Shown piece after piece: positions 1 to 12,400 of a DNA stretch of 64,000 bases. This DNA is from Spirodela intermedia. Taxonomy: Eukaryota > Streptophyta > Magnoliopsida > Alismatales > Araceae. The notes beneath the pieces are model-generated. The model saw only the letters and a list, made by a program, of their open reading frames with translations. It was not told the DNA's origin and did no database searches. The translations under genes and the position numbers were made by a program. Within the stretch, counting starts at the first letter, position 1. Each line of letters begins with the position of its first letter. Location of the stretch: contig LR746274.1 in the NCBI GenBank assembly GCA_902729315.2, positions 6,817,037 to 6,881,036 of the forward strand. Reading direction: 5' to 3'.

Positions 1-601
1 ACCATTGCTATTGGGTTTGGCCTATGTACTAGAACTACTCAATTAGAATTCAAAAAATATAAATGTTTTAATAGATTTAACATTTAGCTTTTGTGGTGTA
101 ATTTCTCTTTGCCCAAATATGCAAAAGTAAGTTGTGAGAGGAAGACTTTGAATGCTCGAATAGCCATTGATTTTCTTTTCTTTTGGCTAATCAATTTGCT
201 TGTAAACTCATGTGGAGACATTGTGACTCTAGCCTTCGTTATCCTTTAGCATGGGGTGGTCCCATTATACAAGTTGAGTTCTATAGTGACTCAAAATCAG
301 GTCATTTATTTTCATATTATTAACTAAATTTAAAATTCACATAATGTAAGTTATTTTTTAAAAAAAATCAAACAATTACAAGTAAGTTGGAGGCATGGTT
401 GAGAAATTTTGCAACTTCTACAAATGTTATATAAAGTTTGTGCATATATACAAGTGTCCCTTGAATGTGTCAACCATGCTACTTGAGGCATACATATAGA
501 GAAAGACTTGCAAGTTAATTAAGCATATCTTAGTTTATAAATTCATGTTTGATCAAGGAAATCCATTGAGCCCAAAAAATACTCACATGTACATGTAGCT
601 C
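1..601. other. AT-rich intergenic DNA, no gene seen
   Basis: No open reading frame of convincing length, no splice-consistent coding pattern and no RNA gene were seen here. The sequence is AT-rich and unremarkable up to the edge of the inverted repeat copy that begins near 602. Confidence 0.6.
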
Positions 602-2256
602 CATAATAAGTATTTATTATCATGAGTTAATAATTTATTAATAATATATTTTAAACCTTAACTCATGATAAATAAACTTATATTTATGTTAAATTAATAA
701 AAATAGTTTTTAATTGGTTAATATGATTTTTTAATTAATTATATGATATTATGTGAATTTATATAATTTTATAATTATATTTTTGAAATAAAATAAATAT
801 AAATATAAAAATAGAAAAAGAGGGGACTTGTTGGCCAACTAGGCCTACAAGCGAGTCAAAAGTATAATTAGGTGGAGTCATGAGCATGGGGCTCAAACGA
901 CTAAGGAACAATTGACTAGGCACATGTGTGTCACACCACTTCTACATCACTAGTGACCAATCGAGCGTGGGGTAAAGAGTAGACACGTGAGAAGAAGATA
1001 TTGATGAAAGATATATGTATTATTTATATATCTATCTCAAAAATTGATAAAAAATCAATGTAGGACTAAACCCGCGCTAATACTTGTAGGTAAGTTTTAC
1101 ATATTTATATACCTATAATGCTCTTGATCTATGAGAAGGAAGTGCTCTCATGATGTCATTAGGTAAGGGAATGCATGTAATTAATTGGCTCTCTCATGTA
1201 GACAAATGATCAGTAAACATTTAAATCTCACTAAAGTCAAAAATTGTGTTCTTATCTAATTAAATCATGATTTTTCTATAAAATGTCATTGAATGATTAA
1301 ATCATCAAAATTGTTCAATCATCAGTAAAAATATTGTTAACGTGATTTACAAAGCATTGTTATCAATTGACAAATAATTCTTGATAAAACAATTATAAAT
1401 TCATCAAGTAAATCATCTCTAATTAATTGACAAATTAACTATTGTCAATAAGAAGACGATCCACTAAAAGATAAGTCATCACCTTCTAAGAGCATACCAA
1501 ATGAGATGAAGAACATTTTCTTACTACATGATCTTGAGGATAAAGCTCTCTAAAACGTGCCCCACCTCCATCTAACTTATCTTCGTTGAATGACAATTGT
1601 CAGACGTCATTAATTTTTAGACTTCGTAAAGAGGTTTAGAATTTTTTCTTGTTGTTTGTATTCAATGAGAGCCTTTAAAGTTGTGAACATTGCACGATAA
1701 TTTTTTTGAATACATAGAATTTTGACGATCGCCGCCTCAAAGTCAGAGCTCTGTTTTTCTGACTTTCAACTAATTTTTTACTTAACTTAGTAGTAGTTTG
1801 TGTTATTTCAAAATTTGAAACTTTTATTCATTAAATATAATTATTTTAAATTTTATAAAACTTAATTTGATTAATTAAATTATCTATAATTATTTTCATA
1901 AGAATCGTGGGGTGGAACTTTATTTTTGCTTGAATTATGTTCATTGGGGCGTTAACATCATCTTGATGTTTGTAGTCGATTTTTTTTGGTAAATTTTTTA
2001 ATATATTTTATCTTCATTATTTAGTCTAAAAATTATAAAAAATCATATTTTTTGAAAAAAAAGAAATATTATGATATATTATCTTACATCCCTATTATTG
2101 ACTTGAAATTTTTTCACTATTTTTAAAATATTTTATCAAATTATAATTAATTCATTTATTCTGAAATATTTCTAAAAAATCTAAAAATAAATATTTTCTA
2201 ATTTGATAAAAATTAAATTTATGTAATTTGTTATATAATGATTAAGTCATGTCACT
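602..2256 (-). mobile_element. Dispersed 1.65-kb repeat, copy C (inverted, most degraded)
   Basis: Read on the minus strand, this stretch follows the same order of blocks as the copies at 55376-57020 and 57453-59160. It starts with a GTGAC...ACTTA...TCATT-like head (about 2256), then an AT-rich part, then a block resembling GATGACT...GGATCGTC (about 1470), then a USE/TATA-like pair (1038-1073), and ends with an ATCATGAGTTAA-like tail (about 620). It is much more AT-rich than the other copies, as expected for an old methylated repeat. No coding capacity, terminal inverted repeat or target-site duplication was recognised. The class (non-autonomous LTR derivative, solo LTR or other) is undecided. 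Boundaries are approximate. Confidence 0.6.
1038..1073 (-). promoter_or_regulatory. USE/TATA-like pair in repeat copy C
   Basis: On the minus strand GTCCTACATTG resembles the plant snRNA upstream sequence element RTCCCACATCG with two changes. It is followed after 25 nt by TATATAA. The same spacing is found in copies A and B. In plants, about 23-26 nt between USE and TATA characterises Pol III (U6-type) snRNA promoters, and about 33-34 nt characterises Pol II types. Function is inferred only. Confidence 0.35.
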
Positions 2257-3586
2257 CTATTTTCTAATTTTAGTTTCTTTGGGTAAAAGTGCCAATATAT
2301 GCTATTATATTGGCGAGGAATTGAGCTCAAGAATCATTGCTCTTTCATATTGAGAACCATTTCTTTAAGTTTTAGCATGTAATTTAATTAAAGATTGCAC
2401 TTGTACATTTATAACATGTGTTGTCTACATGATTTGGTATATGACTTCTGAGGATAATACTTTTCATACCAACTTCATTTTTATCAACATTCTATAGGCC
2501 TCTAAAACCCATGTGCAAGCTCAACACAGAGTTAACACAACAATCACGAGTTATTAAAGTCAAAGTTGACTGATTAGCTTCAATCTATCACACAACTCTC
2601 AAGTCCCCAACATGCCTAGAGGTTTACTTGAAGAGACAAGCAAGGGACGAATTGTGTCACAGAGTGACCAAATGTAGATATGACAATAATTATCATTTCT
2701 TTCTTTCTTAAAGCATACTAAGAGATTAAAATTCACACAGTTTAATGTGTTTTTACACATTAAATCATCTTGGGATGACCACAATGCACCCCCTTTAATA
2801 AGTTTTACACCTTTACAAGTTCATGTAGAGCTTTGTCGAGTTAGCACTTTACATTAATATTTAAGTATAGTTGTTGAAGGGCAGTAAATTTAATTATTTT
2901 TCTGAAGGATCTCTTTTTTTTTTTGTTTTGTTACTCTACTCTAGTAATCATATATCCTTTCCAATATAATTATTTAAAAATCGGGTGATTTTAATTACGG
3001 CTTGTCTTGTATGGCTGGTTTGGTAGTCGCTCGTATTGGCATTGAAATAACGGGAGGACCAAGAGTATATGATGTAACATCAATGAAAAGGATATAAATA
3101 CAATATGCAAAACATGGATGTCATGAGTTTTATTAAATGTGTATCATCATCCAGTTACATCTGTCTCCGCTGATTGAATTTATAAAAAAATCCTATGAAA
3201 TATAAACAGTGTTAAAATACCTCCTCTAATATTTTCATACTAGCCGTGGTGTATTGTTTGACGAAAACGTGATAAGCTAGGGTTATAAAATAAAGTGGAA
3301 GAAAATTAATAGATTTATTGCGAAAGTCAGGGTCATCGTCCTGCCAAGTTACCGCCATCTTTGAACTTCCTATCTGAACCCTAGAAAGGGGAAAAACCAG
3401 CACGGAAACGCACGGTGGAGCTCTCCCTGTTTTTCTCCTCCCTCTCTGCTCGCTGGGATCCAGAGGCCGAAGAGCACCTCCTACTGGGCGGATGGTATGG
3501 GTCTCATGGGACTGCCCTCCCTTCTCGCTCTTGTGAGTCGCATGGCCGCTTGAGGGCGGGAAGGAAGGTTTCCGGGGTTGACGACG
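2257..3586. other. Intergenic DNA and presumed VIR promoter/5'UTR
   Basis: The first part is AT-rich and shows nothing recognisable. From about 3400 to 3586 the base composition becomes GC-rich and pyrimidine-rich, which fits the 5' untranslated region of the VIR gene starting at 3587. Short open frames on either strand here have no family resemblance and overlap the first VIR exon. Confidence 0.5.
3284..3290 (+). promoter_or_regulatory. Possible TATA box of VIR
   Basis: TATAAAA lies about 300 bp upstream of the VIR start codon, before the GC-rich presumed 5'UTR. It is the only good TATA match near the gene start, but such matches are common in AT-rich DNA. Confidence 0.25.
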
Positions 3587-6390
3587 ATGGGCCGCCCGGA
3601 GCCCTGCGTCCTTTTCTCGCATTCCTTCGTCCACGCGCAACTTGATGAGTACGTCGACGAGGTCAGTCACTCTCCCTACTCCGTGTAGGTTTTTCTTTTT
3701 TCTCGCTCAACTGTTCGCGGTCCGTGATAATTCGCGTCCCTTTTCATGGTGCACTCTGAAATGATCTTTTGTTTCAAGCTATTTTCTGTGGATTTTTGTG
3801 CGTACCTTCGATTATGCTCATCGAATTGACTAGGGCTTAAGTGGAAACTGGATTGCTGGCCCCATATGGATGATGCTTGCATCACAGTGACCGGAGTTTT
3901 GAAATATATAAAATTTATCAAGCTATTCTGCCGGTTATCTTACCCCTCCCCGAATTTCTCAACACGTCATAGCCTAATCTCGTACGAATTTAATTATGAA
4001 TTATGTATTGTTTGAAGTAAGTTGGAATTACGGTGGACATAGAAACACCGGTTATCTACAGTCTGTTTTGTCTATAGGTGGATAATTCGTTATTTCGTCG
4101 TGTATTGTTCGTTCAGGTATTGTTTGCAGGGCCTGTCGTCGTTACTGGTTGTGAGTTCCTTGAGCAGAATGCGTCTCCTTCAGTTCCTGCAGTATCACTT
4201 GTTGGGTATGACAGACATGTTCTTTTCTTTGAATTTTCTTTATCAGTTGACAGTTAACTATTATCGGGATGGAATTGGTGCCAGAGGCTTCTAATCTGTT
4301 TCGCCTGTTGCGTCTTGAAATAATATTGTTATTGCATTCCTTACATATATGATCTCATTGTTTTCCGTGAGTCTTTCACAGGGTTTTGGACAGTACTAGG
4401 ACAATTGATTAATAATGCTTTAATGTCTAAATATACTATTTTCGGTCTATCAACGTTATACATTCGTGGAAACCTCTAAAAAACCTTGTGTTACTAATTT
4501 TAGTGATCCAATAAGTTTTGATGCAAGATGAATACATCAGATGGTGAGCCATATCTTCAAAGCCTCGTTTTCTCTAATCATCTGGAAGCTTAGTTTAGTG
4601 TAGAAGAGATCTGTTACAATGCTATCAATTAGGATCATAGAAATTCGTGGAATAGAGCCATTTTACTCATCTCAAAGATAATGGTGGTTCAACTATTTAG
4701 TATAATATTCCCATCTACGTAGATAGTGGCTAGCCAGAAGAAAAATTTGAATCAGAAGTGGTATATATTGGTATTTAATTTTTGATAGTGGACCGTATTC
4801 ACGACCATTCATAGAGAAAAACTATTCTGTATGATGACGACCACTTGTATAGAAGCTTAATGGGTGGCAAAATCCGTTGGTAAACATCAATACCTCCCAA
4901 AATGAAGGATTGGTTTCCCCCCTAGTAGATCATGTTGTAACCCATTCTCTGTTTGTCTCTTCCTCTCTCGATCAGAAATAATAGTGACCACACCGAACTG
5001 AACCGTTTTTTCCTCAATATGTGATTCCACGTTCTCTAAGAAGGTTGAATATAGGGTAAACTACTACCCTGTTTAATCTTCTTGTAGTATCTATCATTGA
5101 TGCCTACATGTCCATCTTTTCTCAACTACCCACGGACGTGTTATGAAATAATTATTCTATAGAGTATCATCTGCAGAGTTTCTTCTGAAAATTCACATCT
5201 GACGAATGTATCTATGACATGCTCTTCTCCTGCATAGGCTGCCGATAATCTGAATATTATCTTTAACTTTACCAGCCAATCACTGGTGGAAAGTTTCCCA
5301 TGTGAGATCTTCCACATTAAAATCTTAACCTTTAGTGACTATTACATATAAACACTTTAAAAGCTGCATGATGCGACCAACCTCCTTTGTTTTTAATGAT
5401 ATGAGGTATAAATTTGCTTCTTTTATGCCTCCAGTTCCGTGAATATCTTCTGCTACCGATGTTGCTCTTGTTTCTAGCAAAGAGAGAATTGTCTTCTTGT
5501 TACTCAATCCCCTTTACCCCAAGCGCTTTCTAAAAGGTGGATATCACGGTCCTAGGTGGACAAATTTATGTTCAATGATCTTATGGCCATTTCAACTGTA
5601 AATTTCAATTGATGTCTTCTCTTTATTTATGGGAAATCCCTCCTCATCCTAGAAAATTGGTTATAGTGTTCGGTTGCAGGTTCCACACTCTTGTGCTCGT
5701 GTAGTACTAATCATTTCTGTCCGTAATGCGCTTTCTTATATTCTCAGTAACAGCAAGCCATAATTATTAGTGCCAACTTGAAGTCTCTGATGATCATGCT
5801 CCTAATGCCTCCATTTTCTTTAGGCTTGTATATTTCTCCCGAGCCTATATAATGGCATTCTCTGCAATTGTGTTCACTAGCATGTCATATGAATCTTGTA
5901 GTTATTTTAGGCATTTTTGTCACCCTCTTCAAAATTCTGAATGGGAATACCAAATGTGTCACAATGTGACATCAAACTAATCCCCTGCCACTTCTTTCCT
6001 TTCCATTTTTCCACCCTGTATTCAGATTTTTGTATAAGCTTTATCAAGTCCTATCATTGTTATTTGGTTTTAGTGGCAACCTCAAATATGTGATATTTAA
6101 GTTTCGTACCTCACATCCAGGAAGTATGGCTGTCCTTCTTGAGCCTGTTAGCCTCTTCTAAACATTCTAACAGTAGTCTAACTATGCACATGTGAAACAG
6201 GTAGAAAGTTCATATTGAACTGATAGTAATCATTGCATTAATCTGGTGGAAAGAAACAGTCCATATTCGGGGAGAATCCAATATCCCAGCTTTAAAATGG
6301 ACAGAAGGAAAATCAATTAGGGTCGAATTGAAGGAAAATCCATATGGGTTAAGGTGATGATACAGAAATCTTTCGAAACGGATCTAGTGG

Positions 6391-6426
<36 letters not shown>

Positions 6427-9400
6427 ATATACTCATCACAGCTACAAATATGATTAAAATGCGTGCTTCAGCTATTCCCGAGGGAAGCACATAGAATTCC
6501 AAGTTGATTCAGAAAATGATAGAATGACAGTGCCATTTTTCTCAGAATTTTCCACCTGCTTTGTTGTTTTTGACCTGGAACTATAATAGGTCAAGACATG
6601 GGCGATTTATGTCTTCTTTGTGTATATGTCACTGAATGATGATTTCTTTTCGGTATTGTTCTTTGAAGTGGGTTGTTTTCTAGTGCTTGAAGACGTTATT
6701 AATCTCATTGGTCAAGTTTTATATTTACTTTATTATTTCATATTTTAAAAACATTAAATAAATGGATCGTACGTGTGTATAAAGGTCTTCCTTCTTAACC
6801 TTTGGTTTTTGACCAAAAGGAATGGATATGATGATTGCCATGAGCAACTTTGGTGGCTTCTTCTTAATGTCTTAGCACTCTCATGCTTTCTTTGGCTTGG
6901 GGTGACCTTCAAACTGTTTGTAGCTTTTAGTAACCTGGTTTCGTTTCTAGCATGTTGATCTCTTAACTTATGTCACAATCTTATTTCCCCTAATGTTAAC
7001 ATTAGGACATAGAGTTATTTCTTGAGGAGAGTAAATCATTCTTATGTTCTTGATTTTGAAGAAATTGATTCTTGAATCTAACGAGAGACGTGACATTGGT
7101 GCCATTCTGTAACCATTCCGATAGATGAAAAGTCGTGTAAATTATTTTTTCATGTTGATTAATGTTCATCTTTCAAATATTTTTACTTATTTTCTGTGAG
7201 TGAGGCTTGAGTTCCACATTCTTGATACAGCGCTACATCACCACCTTCATTTGCACTGGAAGTTTTTGTTCATTGCGAAGGGGAGTCTCGTTTTCGGCGC
7301 CTCTGTCAGCCTTTTCTTTACTCACCATCTTCATCAAATGTGCTAGAAGTTGAGGTATTTCTTTGTGTTCGCATTTGCGGTCAGCACTCTGTTTGGAATC
7401 TCTCAATGAACTTTATGAATAGCCGCTTTCTTGTTTCAAAGCTTTACATTCCAGTGTTTTCCTGTGAATTTTTAGGTTTCCTTTTCTTTCTCTTAATTGC
7501 TCTGATTTAGGTTTTAGAAGGATGTTTATCTTCAACTTGGAATGAGACAGGGATAGCTGATTATGTAGAACTACTAAATATTAAGGCGGATGCCTCATTA
7601 CCTTGACAGCTAGTTTTCGTTTTTGTGATTTTTAAGAAAAAAATTAAATGTACATGATCTGACTAAGAGACTTTTGTTGTTTTTGTATTCATGCTTCATG
7701 GTTTGATGGGTGATGATGATTTTATTTCCACTCTTTGAATAAAATACAGAAGGACATGAGAAACCTCCATCAGTATGTTGTGTAGATGACAAGGTATATA
7801 CCATTGCTAAAGATTCTTGCTGTTGCAAATTACCTAGATAGAGTGTGTGACACAAAAAACATTCCTCTATGTCAAGGTAAAAAGCTGCAGTTATGACGTG
7901 CTAAAAGATGTGTGCATGATTTGGGAACTATTTCTTTACTGGAAAAAATGCTAGAAAAATGATTGTTAAGTGAAACTGTCATGCCTAGAAGTTGATCATG
8001 GTTGGAGTCTGAATATAAGGGGCTAAATGGTTAGATAATCTGATGGAAATGATAATTTCTTTATTTACTCATCACTTTTTATTTGTATAGAACTCGCTGT
8101 TTTTTTGCATGATCTTTAAACAACAGCAGACAGAAACAAAGGTGAATTTGCTGCTCAACGGTAAGTCATAATGTCTTCAGAAGGTTATTCAGTTCTATTC
8201 AACTGGCAGAAGATAGGTTAATGCCACGTATGTTTTGAATGACATTGATCTATGATGAAACACAGTTATTAGATAAAACTGATAGGGAGGACTGAGGTGG
8301 ACAACCTGTTTTTAGGTTCGTAGATGTACATCAAGCTGCCTTCTAAAACACTCGTGGGAAATCTTTTTTCCATTGTGAATAAGAAAACAACTGTATCACG
8401 TTTCTTATAAACTAATCAACTGCGTTGTGGGGATTTTTAGGCATCAAGGTTGTTCATATTCTCTAAAATGAGATAGTGGACTTTGAGATTTCGTAAAAAG
8501 GAAGGTGTTTTTTCCTCGTTTTGTGAGGCGATTGAGGTATTACTTTGGCGTGAAATATGGTGATATAGTCCCGGCAATAGCTGCATCTTGGGTTTTATTT
8601 GTTTGCAAGCTCTTTACCGATCAAATATTGTTTACTTTCATTTTTAAATTTAAAACTTATTTTTTTATTATGCATGTAAAAAGAATTCAGCTGTATTGTA
8701 ATTCAGCTGAAAAAAAAGGTCATGAGGGGCTTAGGTCAAATGCAGTATGATTCATCGGTTAGATTTATACCATTGAAAGACGTAAGTGCTTTCTCTTTGG
8801 ATGACATAAGTGATATTAAATGGCAGCCAAATAATGCAGCTACAGCCTTGTCTTTTATCTTTCCTCGATCATTGCTGTAGTAACTTTTGAGTTGAGCTAT
8901 GTTTAATCTTATGTAGTCCATTTATCCTGGAAACATAAATTTTATTTGTATTATCTTTGCAACATTGTTCTTTGTCCCTATTTATATTATATACTTTTTG
9001 ATATGCAGGCTGTAGTTACAAACCATTTAATTGTGAGGGGTAACTATCGCAGTCTAAGTCTGGTTATTTATGGCAATACTGCAGAGGATCTTGGTCAGTT
9101 CAATATTGATGTTGACATGGATAGCTCTCTAGCAAATTTAGTTTATTCTTCTTCAGAGGGAAAGATTGAAGATCTCCCCCCACCTTTGCGGTCAATGAAG
9201 TTACCACTCGAAGATTCCATATCATCTTTAAAATCATTGTCCCTTCCTGTTCCTGTGTCAAATCTTTCAGCTGACATGGAGGAGTTCTTACAGTTGGTTT
9301 TTAAAATCTGCCAAATTCCTGATCTTGCTGATGCACTTTGTAAAGTTGTAAGTGCTGTAGTATCATTGATATCATCCTATGTCTCTGGTGGTTTTGGATC

Positions 9401-12400
9401 AGCAATGACAATCTGCCGCCAGAAATTTGGTGATGCCACAGAATGGAGAAAGAATCCTCAGCATGCTTCTAATGCCCTCACTGATGCCAGAGATGAGCTT
9501 CGTGCGCTCTATGAGAATCATCTATTGTCAATTGAAAGCAAGCAGAGTAAATTATTTGAAAATGAAGTGCCTGAGGCTAAGTCCATGTCGACAAATTCAG
9601 AGTTGCTAGTTTATTTATTTGGTCAGTGTTTTCCATTTTATGAGGAAAGTAATACTCATGGACATTTATTACTTTCTCAGGTAAATGCCTAGTTAACTTT
9701 TAGCGTGTTTCTGGAAGTGACGTACCTCTTCTCTTTTGCTATGCTCAACTCGAACTACTTCTAATTCTATGTGTTACTTGTTTCAGAACAAAAACATGGT
9801 TTTAAGATTGGGGGTCACTCTTCTTTTGTGTTCTGCCAAGGAGAGTTGCTTTTGGCTTGTTAACAATGGTGGAATGGAACAAATTGCTAATACATTTTCT
9901 TCAGAGGTTCAAAGTTCTGCTGCTACTACCTTACTTCTTCTTTGCGCTGTTGAACAAGCCACTAGGCATGCCATTGGATGTGAAGCTTTTCTTGGATGGT
10001 GGCCACGTAAAGATATTGATGTGCCAGTTGGTAATAGTGATGGTTACTGCCATTTATTGAGCTTGTTAATGCAGAAGCAGCGACATGATATTGCTTCCCT
10101 TACTACGTATATTCTACACCGTCTGCGTTCCTATGAAATTGCAGCGAGATATGAGGTCTTGATACTGTCTATGCTAGTAATCGTGGGTGTTTACAAATAA
10201 ACTCTTTTAAGATTCAAAATGATGGATTTTTTTTGTTTTTGCAGTCTGCAATATTATCCCTGTTGACGAACCTATCTGTTGATTCCTTGGGTGCAACTGA
10301 CAGAATACATTCACTTGTCACTGCCAATTCTATGCTGAAAAGTATTTCGGTTAGTCTTTTTTTTTAACAGTTATGACTTATTGGTATTCGTTTAAGCATT
10401 TTCAGGGTGTAAAATAGTATAAATCAGTCTGAAGCATGATTTAATGGTTATAGTTTAGTGCAGAAAATGTCAGATTTGAACTGTCCATATGTATTAACCA
10501 TTAACTGTAAGAATCTTTTTGGTTTCAACTTCGATGAAGAGGAGAATCTGTGTTCCCTTGCGTATCACTGACAAGTGCTATTTGAATACTTAGACAATCC
10601 AGATTTATCCTGTGCATTGCTTTACATCATATTTCTATTGCATAATTTTGTTTAATATAGAATGTGTTGCCAGTCAGATGCTTAATACGGTTTATTCCTA
10701 TTTGTCATCATCAATGCAGTGAATTCTTAGAATTTAATTTCCCTTAATTTAGGACAACTTTGGAAAGAGAATCCAGACGTATCTGTAAATGAAATTGTAC
10801 GAGATTCCAATCAACGTGCAGCTAATCTTTTTGAAAGTGAATTGTTACCTCATGTTCATCAAATTCAGATAGTCATGCTTTGATGCATAATTTTGGTTTC
10901 CTTCGTTGAAGAATTAATGTGAGCTGGTTTTGAAGCTTCAGCCATTCACTCATCTGCTCCCTTGTTCCAGAAATTGTTGAACTTGCGAGTTCCAGTTGAA
11001 GATCCCTCTCCAGCAGCTTTGGTGAAGTCGTCTGCACAGGGTCAAGAAGAACTATTGTCTTACAGGGCAACTGTAGATTTTATTTCTTTGTCAAAGCATA
11101 GTCTTTGGGACATCGATGCACAGTTGTTAACCCTTCTCAAGGTAGGTTAATGTTGTAAGATTAGCAGGACTTTAATTTGTGTTTTAATCACAAAATCTTC
11201 TTATAATGAGACAGATCTTTTTATAAATATGGGACTGGGATTACAGTGATTATTCTTTCCAATCATTAAAATGTGGACAAGCAAAGTACTCAGAATAATT
11301 TCTGAGTTCAGGTTGGCGGTTCCTTTTTCTACAAGAAGCTATGCTATTGGGTTTTGAGTGATCAGATGAGAAGTTAAATTCTTTTCTGCCAAACCCTTGT
11401 TCCCAGGCAAAATGAGCGAATATAAATGAGACGCTAATAAATTTCTCCCTGTAAAAGAGATGTATGTTTGTGCTCACGTTTGTTGGTAGGTTAGATTGGA
11501 TTTCTTTTTTTTGGGAGAAAATATTCTGATAACTTCTCCCTCATTTTGTTTTCCTCTCCTCTCATTTTGCCTACCAATTTCGTGCTATAATAGATCACCT
11601 AAAAGGGCACTCTGTATTATCTGGTCCACCTGGTGTTGGAATTTGTGTTGTAAATGAAACTGATGACGACTAAGTCAATTTAGAATGACAAATATGTACT
11701 TACCAGAACTAAAAACGATTCCAATAGGCTACCTGATTCAGAATTCAGCAACAGGCGTCATGCATCTGTATTTAAATATATGATGCTGCTTCTGAACTCT
11801 ACAGTTGGTGTGTGTTCATCATTAGTTATGAATAAATTGTTGCAGATATCAACTATATCAGTGTTTCTCTTTAAAACATATCTCATGAGAATAATATCTG
11901 TTTCCATATCAAAATATTGAGATAAATGTCAATTTCCCTACCGGAGTCAAGAGACGTAATATGATCCCGCTTATTGGGTTTTGTTATCAGAAACGACTTT
12001 ATCAAATTCAGTCTCCGCGAAATATCTGTTAATGTGGGAAGTAAAAATTCTTAAGCTATGCTTTTTTATTACTGTTGCTAGTGAATGTTCTCTTCTACTA
12101 ATGCTACATGTCTTCTTTACTGTCAACTCTTCTGTAGTTTTCTCACTAGTTTTCGTTAGTATTCTTTAAAATTCTTTTCAAATATCCTTCAAATGGATAA
12201 TTCACTTGTATGGTTTTGTTGAAATAGGAAAGAGGGTTTCTTCCTCTATCAGCTGCTTTATTGTCGTCGTCCATTTTGCGTTTGGGAAGTGGTAGTACAA
12301 TGGAGATTTTTATGGACATTGCTGCATCCATCGAGCTAGTACTTCTGACACTTCTTGGCTGTCGCTCAGGTTTCTATGACTGTGTCCACCGGAATTTTTT

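Noticed and set aside
3212-3670. A 152-codon minus-strand frame over the VIR start
   Set aside because: It overlaps the first exon and 5'UTR of VIR on the opposite strand and looks like the complement of GC-rich leader sequence.
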